Part shown: positions 53,880 to 62,738 of the stretch, in pieces | Numbering within the stretch: the first letter of the stretch is position 1 | Layout of the letters: every line of letters begins with the position of its first letter | From: Pseudoalteromonas piscicida | GTDB taxonomy: Bacteria > Pseudomonadota > Gammaproteobacteria > Enterobacterales > Alteromonadaceae | Direction of reading: 5' to 3' | Length of the DNA: 64,000 nt | Assembly (NCBI RefSeq): GCF_000238315.3 | Contig: NZ_CP011924.1 | Span: 1,962,501 to 2,026,500 of the forward strand | The notes under the pieces: model-generated | The model's input: the letters and a program-made list of their open reading frames with translations, nothing else | What the model was told of the DNA's origin: nothing | Databases searched by the model: none | Program-made: the position numbers and the translations under genes

Positions 53880-54635
53880 ATGAAACGAACCAAATTAGTG
53901 AATCAATTAACGGAATTACTGAAGCCATTTCAAATTAACGATTACTGTCCAAATGGTCTGCAAGTGGAAGGAACAGACGAAATCCAAAAAATCGTCACGG
54001 GTGTTACCGCAAGCCAAGCTTTAATTGATGCCGCTATTGAACGAGGTGCAGATGCCATTTTGGTTCACCACGGCTATTTTTGGAAAGGGGAAGATCAATG
54101 TGTCACTGGCATGAAAAAGCGCCGCCTACAAGCCCTGCTTGCTAATGACATCAACTTAATCGCTTACCACCTTCCACTGGATGTTCATCCTGAACTCGGG
54201 AATAACGCACAGCTCGGTAAGTTACTTGGGCTTGAATATGAAAGGCCGCTTGAACCTTGGAATAAAAATAGCGTAGCGGTAAAAGGTAAATTAACGACGC
54301 CAATGACTGCTGTTGATTTTGCCGCTTTAGTTGAAGAAAAACTCGGTAGAAAACCGCTCTTAAATGTTGCAGGCGATCACCCAATCAGCACCATCGCTTG
54401 GTGTACCGGTGGCGGGCAAAGCTTTATTGATCTCGCGGCAAGCCAAGGCATTGATGCCTACCTAACGGGTGAAGCATCAGAGCAAACCATTCATTCATCA
54501 AACGAACAACAGATCCACTTTATCGCAGCGGGACATCATGCCACAGAGCGTTACGGCGCGAAGGCACTTGGTGAATATTTGGCTGCGCAATATGGTTTGG
54601 ATGTTGAATTCATTGATATCGACAACCCGGTTTAA
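53880..54635 (+). CDS. ybgI: Nif3-like dinuclear metal-centre protein, YbgI family
   Basis: 251 residues, same length and order as E. coli YbgI (247): NDYCPNGLQVEGTDEIQKIVTGVTASQALIDAAIERGADAILVHHGYFWKGE with metal-binding HH, AYHLPLDVHPELGNNAQLGKLLG, STIAWCTGGGQSFID, AYLTGEASEQTIH and FIAAGHHATERYGAKALGEYL. The hexameric family (NIF3/DUF34) binds two metal ions; it is associated with GTP cyclohydrolase I type activity or metal handling, with no settled role. Promoter probably shared with cmoM, 21 bp downstream. Confidence 0.93.
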   Translation: MKRTKLVNQLTELLKPFQINDYCPNGLQVEGTDEIQKIVTGVTASQALIDAAIERGADAILVHHGYFWKGEDQCVTGMKKRRLQALLANDINLIAYHLPLDVHPELGNNAQLGKLLGLEYERPLEPWNKNSVAVKGKLTTPMTAVDFAALVEEKLGRKPLLNVAGDHPISTIAWCTGGGQSFIDLAASQGIDAYLTGEASEQTIHSSNEQQIHFIAAGHHATERYGAKALGEYLAAQYGLDVEFIDIDNPV

Positions 54636-54656
54636 CCGTTTGGTGTGATCTCGCAT

Positions 54657-55460
54657 ATGGCTAGAAAAAAGCAGCAGCAAAAACCAGCACCGACAGATAG
54701 AAACTTTGCTGAACTAACGCACAAGTTTAAAAACAATATCTATGGCACCAATAAAGGTAAAATCAGAGAAGCGGTGCTCAAGCGTGACTTAAGCGCACAA
54801 GTTGACTGGCTAACGCAATCAAGTGGCAAACGCATATTAGATGTTGGCGGCGGACAAGGGCAATTGGCGCTCTATTTAGCTTCGCTAGGCCACCATGTCA
54901 CTGTGATTGATATTTCAGAAGAGATGCTTGAACTTGCCAAAACGCGCGCGCATGAAGCTGGACTAAATGACCAGCTTCATTTTATCCACGCGCCCCTGCA
55001 AGCGCTCGATACGCTGAACTTAGGACAATTCGACTTAGTATTGTGCCATGCGGTGCTTGAATGGCTGGTTGAGCAACAAAGTGCGCTTATGCTGCTAAAG
55101 TCGCAGCTAAGCGAAACTGGCTTGCTTTCGCTAATGTATTTCAACCATGAGGCGCATCTGATGGCCAATATGGTGTACGGTAACTTCGACTATGTGCAAA
55201 AAGGCCTTAAGGTAAAACAAAAAGTAGGTCTCAGTCCCAATAAACCAATTAGCCAAACTAATATGGCAACTTGGCTTGATAAAGCAAAACTCAGCGTTAT
55301 GCAAAAAACCGGTGTTCGCTGTTTTCATGACTACTTAAGGGAGTTGAATAAGGCGGATGAAGGTTTTGATGCTTTGCTCGCCTTAGAGCTTAAATACAAT
55401 CGTAAAGAGCCCTATGCGTCTCTAGGTCGTTACACCCACTTGATGTTAAAGCAAGCGTAA
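54657..55460 (+). CDS. cmoM: tRNA 5-carboxymethoxyuridine methyltransferase CmoM
   Basis: 267 residues from ATG 54657 (MARKKQQQKPAPTDRNFAEL); a GTG four codons upstream is less likely. DRNFAELTHKFKNNIYGTNKGKIREAVL and LDVGGGQGQLALYLASLGHHVTVIDISEEM (SAM-binding), LCHAVLEWLVEQQSA, LMANMVYGNFDYVQKGLKVKQK, KTGVRCFHDYLRE and EPYASLGRYTH all match E. coli CmoM in order. It methylates cmo5U to mcmo5U at tRNA wobble position 34. Likely in one transcript with ybgI. Confidence 0.93.
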   Translation: MARKKQQQKPAPTDRNFAELTHKFKNNIYGTNKGKIREAVLKRDLSAQVDWLTQSSGKRILDVGGGQGQLALYLASLGHHVTVIDISEEMLELAKTRAHEAGLNDQLHFIHAPLQALDTLNLGQFDLVLCHAVLEWLVEQQSALMLLKSQLSETGLLSLMYFNHEAHLMANMVYGNFDYVQKGLKVKQKVGLSPNKPISQTNMATWLDKAKLSVMQKTGVRCFHDYLRELNKADEGFDALLALELKYNRKEPYASLGRYTHLMLKQA

Positions 55461-55472
55461 GTACAGCACTGC

Positions 55473-56243
55473 TTACGCTTCTTCCGCTCTTAGGGTTAAC
55501 ACCTCAACACCGTCATCTGTTACCAGCACAGTATGCTCCCACTGCGCCGATAGCTTTTTATCTCGGGTTACTACAGTCCAGCCATCTTTTTTGGTTTTAA
55601 TTTTTGCGCTTCCCTGATTGATCATCGGCTCAATGGTAAAGGTCATCCCAGGCTTTAGCGTCATCCCGGTATTTGCTTTGCCATAGTGCAATACATTTGG
55701 CGCTTCATGCATTTCTCTACCGATCCCATGACCACAATACTCGCGTACCACACTGTAACCTGCTTTTTCCGCCACTTGTTGTACAGCCGCACCGATATCC
55801 CCAAGTTTTGCTCCCGGTTTAACCATTTTTATCCCAGCCCACATCGCTTGATAAGTCGTTGCCACTAACTTTTTGGCTGGGAGTAATGCGTCTGGCATCA
55901 CGTACATTTTGCTGGAGTCGCTGATAAAGCCATTTTTCTCAAGCGTAATATCGATGTTTACAATATCTGAAGACTTTAAGATTTGTGATTTACTCGGCAC
56001 ACCATGGCACACAACCTCGTTTACAGAGCTATTGAGGACGAACTGATAACCATATTGACCAAGGCTGGCAGGACGCGCTTTAAGCTCATCAACAATAAAG
56101 TTGTGCACTTTATCATTAATCTCTAGCGTAGAAATTCCGGGTTCAATCCAACTATCAATGTAGTCAAACACCTGCGTAAGCAATCGTCCACTTTCGCGCA
56201 TCAATTGGATCTCATCAGCGGTTTTGAAGGTAACCTCTTGCAT
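55473..56243 (-). CDS. map: Type I methionine aminopeptidase
   Basis: 256 residues (E. coli 264). Metal ligands in DIVNIDITLEKNGFISDSSKMYVM, GHGIGREMHEAPNVLHYG (His), TFTIEPMINQG (Glu) and TVVTRDKKLSAQWEHTVLV (Glu). It removes the N-terminal Met from nascent proteins. The usual NGVIADTT... and GC(G)IG forms are slightly changed (SDSSKM), typical of a second, divergent Map often paired with a ParD-like gene, as here: the small gene at 56245 ends 1 bp before its start. This may be an accessory copy and not the essential one. Confidence 0.92.
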   Translation of the reverse strand: MQEVTFKTADEIQLMRESGRLLTQVFDYIDSWIEPGISTLEINDKVHNFIVDELKARPASLGQYGYQFVLNSSVNEVVCHGVPSKSQILKSSDIVNIDITLEKNGFISDSSKMYVMPDALLPAKKLVATTYQAMWAGIKMVKPGAKLGDIGAAVQQVAEKAGYSVVREYCGHGIGREMHEAPNVLHYGKANTGMTLKPGMTFTIEPMINQGSAKIKTKKDGWTVVTRDKKLSAQWEHTVLVTDDGVEVLTLRAEEA

Positions 56244-56244
56244 C

Positions 56245-56445
56245 TCAATTTCCTTTTGGCTGTTGTGACTTCACTCGCGACATCTCTGCCGTAATGATCT
56301 CTGTAAATGTAAGCGTTGGATTGCGCTCGGCAAGTCGCCCAATTTTAATCCAGAACTCAGCCTGTGAATTGATTGAGCGCGACATCACAGTGCTCGCTTC
56401 ACGGATCTCATCGTGTAGTTCATCTGAAATTTTTACGATACCCAT
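56245..56445 (-). CDS. ParD-like family protein
   Basis: 66 residues: MGIVKISDELHDEIREASTVMSRSINSQAEFWIKIGRLAERNPTLTF matches the ParD_like (PF11903 type) ribbon-helix-helix family. It is directly upstream of map on the same strand with a 1-bp gap, so the two are co-transcribed. No ParE-type toxin is adjacent, so it is better seen as a DNA-binding partner of this map locus than as a classical antitoxin. Upstream 56446-56556 is AT-rich promoter sequence. Confidence 0.85.
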   Translation of the reverse strand: MGIVKISDELHDEIREASTVMSRSINSQAEFWIKIGRLAERNPTLTFTEIITAEMSRVKSQQPKGN

Positions 56446-56556
56446 TTATATAAACCATATACATATCATATATGCTTTATATAATAACGGAGTTGCGGAA
56501 CAATGCAAAATCTAATGCCAATTTGCTTATTATTTTGAAGCAAAAAAATTTAAGGC

Positions 56557-56583
56557 AAAAAAATGCACCGCCTCGGCGGTGCA
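56557..56583 (-). terminator. Terminator of the siderophore receptor gene
   Basis: TGCACCGCC-TC-GGCGGTGCA (56564-56583), followed on the minus strand by a 7-T run (complement of 56557-56563). It lies 44 bp after the receptor stop. Confidence 0.9.
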
Positions 56584-56626
56584 CTCCGTATTTTAAGCTT
56601 AAGTCACCCAAGCTTAGGTTGACTCA

Positions 56627-58891
56627 CTAAAAGCTATAGCGCATCCCTAATTGCCAATTGAACGGTTCGCCGTGCATTACATAGCCGTCCCAAGATGAAA
56701 TACTGTTGTAGTAACTTTCATCCAGTAGGTTGTTGAAGTTAAGCGACACACTAAGCTGTTCACTCACTTCATATCTTGCCATTAAATTAAGTAACGCTCC
56801 GGAAGATTGTGTGATCTTATACGCCTCGCTACCGCCGCCCGGCAATGGCCTTTGTGGTATTGCATAAAAGCTACCTTGCCAATTAATTCCAAGCCCCGCA
56901 GTCAAGCCGTCAACAAACTCGCTAAAGTCATAGGTTGTATACAGGTTTATGAGCTCTTTGGGCTGATCCGTTAACAGCTCTTTGCCATCTTTTGATTCAG
57001 TTTTGTGTTTTGATAGCCCTAAGCTGATATTCCACTGCTCATTGATAGAGCCCGTAAATTCAACTTCAAAGCCTTCTGTCGTATCGCCTTCACCGCGCTG
57101 AATATATGGCCTATTGCCCTGCGGAGTTAGATAGCTGTCTGGGTAGTTTGGATCGACAATCGCAAGCCCATTTTCAACATTACGATACACCGCCGCCGTA
57201 AAGTTCAAGGTGTCATCAAGTAACTCACCTTTTACCCCGAGCTCATAGCTTTCGCCGGTGCTTGGGTCGAGCATTTTATCATTGATATCAAAGTAGGCTT
57301 GCGGCTGAAATGCCTCTGTGTAGCTTGCGTAAACACTATATTGCTCATTAATATCAACCACGAGCCCGGCATAAGGCGTAACTTCTGTATCCACCTTTTC
57401 ATGATAGCGGTTACGAAGAAAGTTACCGTTATTAGGATCATAGAGGTCAATATCGTACTCCCAATTGGTGATCCTAGCGCCAACAATAAGCTTAACATCA
57501 TCATGCGGGTTAATACGCACGGCCACAAATCCACCATTAGAGTCTGTTACCGTCAAACTATCACGGCCTAAATCTTTAAACGGATAGCGCGGCACATCAC
57601 CTGTCCAATCGTGAAAATTTAATCCTTCCAATGAAATCGCGGTTTGGTCTGCTTCATTGCCAAATGAGGTACGCTCTCGCTTGAATTGGTTGTAGCTGAA
57701 AATAACATCGTGCGTACGACCAAATAGCTCTACTGGGCCTTGGAGTGACAAGTCTATTGTCTTTTGTTCATCTTCGGAGCTACTTATTACAGCACTGTAA
57801 CCGAATCCATTATCGCTGCTGCCATCAGGGTTGATAGGCCCATCTGGATAGACGAAAAACAGCTGCCCACCTTGCATCTCAATAGTATTGTAAGTCGCGA
57901 TGGCATGGAGTTGCCAATCGTTTTCAAACGCGTGATCAAGCCCAACAAAATAGGTGTACTCTTCGATTGGCCAGCTACTCCATTTTGCCGTCATCCCAGT
58001 GTCACCACGGCGTCCCTGATAGCGACTACCATCAGCATAAAAGTAAGGCTGAGAGTGGCTATTTATCGCCCCTTTTGAAGCGGTATCAGCATATTCCACA
58101 CCGAGTCGTAATAAGGTGTAGTCGGTCAGATCTGCCTCAATAGTAGAGTAGATTGACGTCTTCTCTTGGCTATAACGCTCAATATAAGAATCTCTTTCAT
58201 AATGTGCAGCAACAAAGCGGCCGCGAATACTGCCTTCTTGGTTTAACCCGCTCGCCACATCCACCTCTGCGCGGTAATTATCCCAACTACCAGCCGAAAC
58301 CGCCACACTGCCCTTAAACTCATCGCTTGTTGCACGTTTTCTTACTAAGTTTACGGTGGCGGTTGGGTCACCAACGCCAGTTAATAAACCATTTGAACCA
58401 CGTACAATCTCCACGCGCTCATAAGCAACCGCATCCCCGTTTACATTCGGTCTTCGGCCACCAGGAAACTGTTGCACACCATCTATTTGGATTAAATTGA
58501 CATCACCGCCACGTACAGAAAAACGTGTCCTATCGAGACTGGCCCCCCGCTTTGCATAAAAGCCCGTTGCATGTTCCAAGATCTCATCAATGTTAACCGT
58601 TTGCCAATCTTGCATCATTTGATTAGTGATAACGGTCACCGCTTGAGGCGTTTCACGCTGTGATAAAATCATTTTTAATGCTGCTTTGTTCGCGGACTCA
58701 GTGTAATTTTTTACACTCGTGCCAGTCACATAAATATGCTCTAGTTCTTGAGCCCTGCCATCACCCGCGGCATCAGCAGCTAGCGTATCATCAGCGGCAT
58801 GTGCATTGCCATGTAGTGAGAACAGCACAAAAGTGGCGCAAAGAGAGAGTTTTAAAGAATTGTTTCGTGTACGTGGAGATGAAGAGCGCAT
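56627..58891 (-). CDS. TonB-dependent siderophore receptor
   Basis: 754 residues. Signal peptide to about 32 (..LFSLHGNAHA), TonB-box-like region and plug: QELEHIYVTGTSVKN, SQRETPQAVTVITNQMMQDWQTVNIDEILEHATGFYAKRG, FSVRGGDVNLIQIDGVQQFPGG, YERVEIVRGSNGLLTGVGDPTATVNLVRK. These are the TIGR01783-type siderophore receptor signatures, close to FpvA/FoxA-like ferric-siderophore receptors. The barrel ends FNWQLGMRYSF. A Fur-box-like site lies 34 bp upstream, so iron repression is likely. No siderophore synthesis genes are beside it; it may use foreign siderophores. Confidence 0.93.
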   Translation of the reverse strand: MRSSSPRTRNNSLKLSLCATFVLFSLHGNAHAADDTLAADAAGDGRAQELEHIYVTGTSVKNYTESANKAALKMILSQRETPQAVTVITNQMMQDWQTVNIDEILEHATGFYAKRGASLDRTRFSVRGGDVNLIQIDGVQQFPGGRRPNVNGDAVAYERVEIVRGSNGLLTGVGDPTATVNLVRKRATSDEFKGSVAVSAGSWDNYRAEVDVASGLNQEGSIRGRFVAAHYERDSYIERYSQEKTSIYSTIEADLTDYTLLRLGVEYADTASKGAINSHSQPYFYADGSRYQGRRGDTGMTAKWSSWPIEEYTYFVGLDHAFENDWQLHAIATYNTIEMQGGQLFFVYPDGPINPDGSSDNGFGYSAVISSSEDEQKTIDLSLQGPVELFGRTHDVIFSYNQFKRERTSFGNEADQTAISLEGLNFHDWTGDVPRYPFKDLGRDSLTVTDSNGGFVAVRINPHDDVKLIVGARITNWEYDIDLYDPNNGNFLRNRYHEKVDTEVTPYAGLVVDINEQYSVYASYTEAFQPQAYFDINDKMLDPSTGESYELGVKGELLDDTLNFTAAVYRNVENGLAIVDPNYPDSYLTPQGNRPYIQRGEGDTTEGFEVEFTGSINEQWNISLGLSKHKTESKDGKELLTDQPKELINLYTTYDFSEFVDGLTAGLGINWQGSFYAIPQRPLPGGGSEAYKITQSSGALLNLMARYEVSEQLSVSLNFNNLLDESYYNSISSWDGYVMHGEPFNWQLGMRYSF

Positions 58892-58924
58892 CGTTTTTCC
58901 CTAAATTAACTTCATTTTGAAAAC

Positions 58925-58943
58925 GATAGTGATTATCATTTAT
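58925..58943 (-). promoter_or_regulatory. Fur-box-like site upstream of the siderophore receptor
   Basis: GATAGTGATTATCATTTAT matches the 19-bp Fur consensus (GATAATGATAATCATTATC) at 14 positions, with the best agreement in the central GAT-N-ATCATT core. Lies 34 bp before the start codon. Confidence 0.7.
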
Positions 58944-59088
58944 ATTAATAGTTCTTTCAAGTCCCTTTTTTAGTGATATGAAGTTATTTTAAGCGCTATT
59001 CAAACGTACCAGCGACCAAACCCTATTGAGCTTTGCCGTTTACCTTTTGTTTTTACCCTCTACTATTTACTCAAAAAGTAGGGAACCC

Positions 59089-59463
59089 CTACTTTTCCAC
59101 CACAGGTAAAGACTCCGCCAGCCACTTATTCATATCACCTTCTAGGTGTTTTAAGGTGTAACCTTTTGGCGCTAGTGCTTTAATGAAGATGCCAGCCCTA
59201 CGCCCTGAGCGGCAGTACACTACGAGTGGTGTATCAGTCAATTTAGTCAGCTCTTCCTGATGCATTTCAATCTCATTAAAAGGAATGTTTATTGCCCCTT
59301 TGATATGTCCTGCGGCAAACTCTTCAGGGCTTCGTACGTCCACTATGGTGTAAGCGTCTGCAGACATTTGATTTACCATCAGTGCTTGCTGTGTGATCGT
59401 TTCCGATTGGGCATAGCAAATACTGCTAACAAACCACATAAAGCTAATAATCAGTTTTCTCAT
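59089..59463 (-). CDS. Secreted rhodanese-like protein
   Basis: 124 residues. Signal peptide MRKLIISFMWFVSSICYA, then one rhodanese domain: YTIVDVRSPEEFAAGHIKGAINIPFNEI and VVYCRSGRRAGIFIKAL with the active-site Cys in CRSGRR, ending EGDMNKWL. Periplasmic single-domain sulfurtransferases of the PspE/GlpE type have this size; the acceptor is unknown. Its ATG overlaps the stop of the DUF1579-like gene upstream (ATGA), so the two are one operon. Confidence 0.9.
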   Translation of the reverse strand: MRKLIISFMWFVSSICYAQSETITQQALMVNQMSADAYTIVDVRSPEEFAAGHIKGAINIPFNEIEMHQEELTKLTDTPLVVYCRSGRRAGIFIKALAPKGYTLKHLEGDMNKWLAESLPVVEK

Positions 59464-59948
59464 TCTTTAGTCTCCTTTTTGTATAATCCATCAAATACTA
59501 TTTGCCACTCATCAGCCCCTTGCTTACTCTGCCAAACTTGACGTACCGTACCATCTGGATTCGCAGTCCATGTTATCTTATCCGTCACCTTAATACCTGC
59601 TGCATTTTTCCTATCCCCTTGTAATACCATTTTCCCTTCATGAAACTCACCATCCAACTGTAACAACAGCCCACTATTATCCACCCAAGTTTGATGCCAA
59701 CGATGAGTGGAAGCATCATAAATATTTATACTCTCACCACGATACCCAAGTTCAGTGGTATAACTTTCTTTAATAACACAGCCATCATACTCACGGGTAA
59801 TACGATTATGTCCAGACTCAAGGCCTCCTACGCTCGTTACCGACCAATCTCCAAGCCAAAAATCAAACTGTCTAAATACCTGGCCTTCACATTTAGCTAC
59901 GCTCTTGCAGCTAAAAAACAAAATACTAATAACCAACCATACCTTCAT
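59460..59948 (-). CDS. Secreted DUF1579-like protein
   Basis: 162 residues. Signal peptide (MKVWLVISILFFSCKSVA). FRQFDFWLGDWSVT is the typical (F)DFWxGxW start of lipocalin-fold DUF1579-type proteins, followed by WHQTWVDNSGLLLQLDGEFHEGKMVLQG and a closing strand WQIVFDGLYKK. The role is unknown; relatives occur as secreted hypothetical proteins in marine bacteria. It is cotranscribed with the rhodanese gene. Confidence 0.7.
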   Translation of the reverse strand: MKVWLVISILFFSCKSVAKCEGQVFRQFDFWLGDWSVTSVGGLESGHNRITREYDGCVIKESYTTELGYRGESINIYDASTHRWHQTWVDNSGLLLQLDGEFHEGKMVLQGDRKNAAGIKVTDKITWTANPDGTVRQVWQSKQGADEWQIVFDGLYKKETKE

Positions 59949-60061
59949 TTCACTGACTCCTTATAACCAACCTTGTTAGCTTAGCGGGGATTAACCAAAC
60001 AGCTAAAGAAATCAGGAAATACTCCGATACAGTTAGAAATAGAGATAACAAGGATAACGTT

Positions 60062-60580
60062 ATGGAAATTCAAACGAAGCTACATCACTTTGCCGACGCA
60101 CTAAACGCAAACAACGACACATCCACTGCCACAAGTAACTCCACAGAAGAAACGGAAGAAAAACCAGCAAATGAAACCATACTGACTGAGTTTATGGATA
60201 AAAAGGCAAAGAAATACAAAGGTAACAACCCTAATTTTAAGCAACAATATGAAATGTTAGAACAGTCTGAAGCCCTAATGAAAGAGCAAATCCAACATTT
60301 ACAACAGCTTATTAGCGAGTTAAAAAAGACACCTCTGCAGCGGGCCATAAAATTATCCACAGTAAGTGATATTGATGTCCCAACGACACAAGAAGATACC
60401 CTGAGATATGAACATACCGGCGCAAAACAGTACCGCGATAATGAAACAGAAAAAGAAATCGAGATTTTAACCCAACAACTTGATGAGCTTAAATCACAGC
60501 ATGCTGATATAAAGCAACAGATGATCCAAATGGTACTTGATGAAATGACTAGGCAACGAGATAAAAGGTATGAAGTCTAA
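60062..60580 (+). CDS. Hypothetical coiled-coil protein
   Basis: 172 residues, hydrophilic. A Ser/Thr/Glu-rich segment (~15-45) is followed by two predicted coiled coils: about 60-90 (QQYEMLEQSEALMKEQIQHLQQLISELKK) and 130-165 (ETEKEIEILTQQLDELKSQHADIKQQMIQMVLDEM). No signal peptide, no catalytic motif. AAGGATAACG precedes the ATG. I do not recognise a family; it stands alone. Confidence 0.6.
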   Translation: MEIQTKLHHFADALNANNDTSTATSNSTEETEEKPANETILTEFMDKKAKKYKGNNPNFKQQYEMLEQSEALMKEQIQHLQQLISELKKTPLQRAIKLSTVSDIDVPTTQEDTLRYEHTGAKQYRDNETEKEIEILTQQLDELKSQHADIKQQMIQMVLDEMTRQRDKRYEV

Positions 60581-60994
60581 ATAGTCCTAGCGCCTCTATT
60601 ACTTTATAACGACTTAACTAAATCAATATTATGCAGATTTCTACAACTAAAATTTAGGTGAATTTTAATTCACTTAGGCTACATACCTCAACTTTGTCCT
60701 TCAACGCTATTTATAAGTCTCCATAACGTAAAGGTTTTGAACAAAAAAGTAAGTGATGTGGCAAAGTTAAAAACCGGACATTTTTTAGAAAAGAAAATCA
60801 CAAAAAGAGGATAAAAAACCACACCACCTTTCAGCTAAAAAATCACAAATCTAAAACACAAAATATAATCAACAAATAATACAAACTGCAAACATTAGCA
60901 AAGAACATTTAATTATTAATATCACCTGCTTTTCAAATACAATACCGCCCCTTTAAATATCAATCATCATCCATGGATTCATTGAGCTTCAATA
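60581..60994. other. Intergenic region before the chemoreceptor
   Basis: 414 bp of very AT-rich DNA carrying the chemoreceptor promoter. No clear sigma28 (flagellar) promoter of the TAAA..GCCGATAA form, no repeat and no ORF were found. Confidence 0.4.
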
Positions 60995-62623
60995 ATGCAG
61001 TTAAAAAAACTATCTATTTCTAACCAAATAACGTTAAGTTTCACCTTACTTTTTGTCATTTTCATTGGAGTTGGCTTGATGAGCTACCAAGGAATGAAAG
61101 AAGTAAACGCCAATCTGAACGACATAGTCAGAACCAGTATTCCATCGATGGAAACCATCAAAGACATTAAAATTGACTTAGCAACGATACGTAAAGATGA
61201 GTTTAGTACTGCATTAAACCCTGAAGACTCAGAGGTACAAAACTGGCTCGCTATATTAAGAGATCTGAAGAAGTCATTAAATGACAAGATAGCATTTTAT
61301 CAATCATTACCGGTCAGCACAGAAGAAAAAGCGTTATTCGACGCATTTATTAAAGCTTGGCAGCGATACGTCAATGCGACCTATCATTATGAAAGCCTTA
61401 TCTTAAGTGGCAACGCAAAAGAAGCAAATCGTATTATTTTGGATAGCTACCCCCTGTTTGCCAACGCCATGTCTGAGCTTAGTGAACTGGAAGCACTAAA
61501 TGATAGCAGTGTTGAAAATTCTGAGCGCTCGGCTATATCAGCCGTTAATAGCACCCTATTTACTTTAGCGATTTCTGGATTACTCGTTGCAATAACCATA
61601 GTCATTATTTGTATGCTGTTGAGTAAAGCGATTAAGACACCGCTTGCTTTATCCGTGGATCTTGCGAGTAAAATCGCCCGTGGTGAGCTAAATCATGCGA
61701 TTACACTTGAAGATACAGGCAAGAACGAGCTCGGTTTATTGACCCAATCTTTAGAAAAAATGCGTTCACAGTTACACGCCTTGATCACCATGATCAATGA
61801 CTCAGCCATTCAATTAACTGCAGCGGTAGAAGAAGTAAATGCTATTTCTTACCAAAATGCCCAAGGCATGAATGTACAACAAAATGAGCTGCAATCCGTC
61901 GCATCCGCGATGACACAAATGCAAGCTGCGATTAGTGAAGTAGCTAAAAGTACAGAAATGGGCGCTGAGTCAGCAAATCAGGCAAGTGAAAAAGCCAGAG
62001 AAGGCAGCGACGCACTTAAATCAAATATTAATCATATTTCAGACGTTGCACAAACAGTCACATCTGCAGGCGAGCTTGCCAATAATCTCGAGAAAAACTC
62101 ACACAACATTAATGTGGTTGTTGACGTAATCAGAGAGATCGCGGAACAAACGAATCTATTGGCATTAAATGCCGCCATTGAAGCCGCTCGTGCAGGCGCG
62201 CAAGGTCGTGGTTTTGCCGTTGTTGCGGATGAAGTTCGCTCACTGGCCCAACGCACCCAAGATTCAACCACGCAAATTGTTGAAATCGTCAACGACCTAC
62301 AAACCAAGTCGAAGGAAACTGGCGTGGCAACCAAAAGCTGTGAACAAGGTATTGCACTTTGTGTTGAGCAATCGGAAGTCGCTGGCAATATGATCCATCA
62401 AATTGAATCTCAAATTGATAGCATCGCAGCCATGAGTACACAGATCGCGTCAGCTTGTCATCAGCAATCAGTGGTTTCAGAGGAGCTGAACAAAAATATC
62501 GAGACTATCAATTACTCAGCCGTTGAAATGACCGAAGGTGCCAACCAAACCGCGACGGCGTGTAATGAAATGAGTAAACTTGCCCATGACTTAAAGTCAC
62601 AAGTCGACAAGTTTACGCTCTAA
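60995..62623 (+). CDS. Methyl-accepting chemotaxis protein
   Basis: 542 residues. TM1 ~12-30 ([20 protein letters not shown]), periplasmic four-helix-bundle sensor (4HB_MCP) to ~185, TM2 ~190-210 ([22 protein letters not shown]), HAMP ([34 protein letters not shown]) and a signalling domain with the hairpin [40 protein letters not shown] near 380. There is no C-terminal NWETF-like CheR pentapeptide. A chemoreceptor sending signals to CheA-CheW; ligand unknown. Monocistronic. Confidence 0.95.
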   Translation: MQLKKLSISNQITLSFTLLFVIFIGVGLMSYQGMKEVNANLNDIVRTSIPSMETIKDIKIDLATIRKDEFSTALNPEDSEVQNWLAILRDLKKSLNDKIAFYQSLPVSTEEKALFDAFIKAWQRYVNATYHYESLILSGNAKEANRIILDSYPLFANAMSELSELEALNDSSVENSERSAISAVNSTLFTLAISGLLVAITIVIICMLLSKAIKTPLALSVDLASKIARGELNHAITLEDTGKNELGLLTQSLEKMRSQLHALITMINDSAIQLTAAVEEVNAISYQNAQGMNVQQNELQSVASAMTQMQAAISEVAKSTEMGAESANQASEKAREGSDALKSNINHISDVAQTVTSAGELANNLEKNSHNINVVVDVIREIAEQTNLLALNAAIEAARAGAQGRGFAVVADEVRSLAQRTQDSTTQIVEIVNDLQTKSKETGVATKSCEQGIALCVEQSEVAGNMIHQIESQIDSIAAMSTQIASACHQQSVVSEELNKNIETINYSAVEMTEGANQTATACNEMSKLAHDLKSQVDKFTL

Positions 62624-62738
62624 GATAACCCGACGAAATTAATAGCGCTTAGGCTTAGCTAGGCGCTATATAATTGAAACACTCTATCATCAGAAAACTA
62701 TGCTCGGTAACAGACATAGCAAAAGTTGACTGCTGCGC

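Noticed and set aside
62642-62669. Terminator after the chemoreceptor gene
   Set aside because: ATAGCGC/GCGCTAT can pair but there is no U-tract on either strand and the stem is interrupted.
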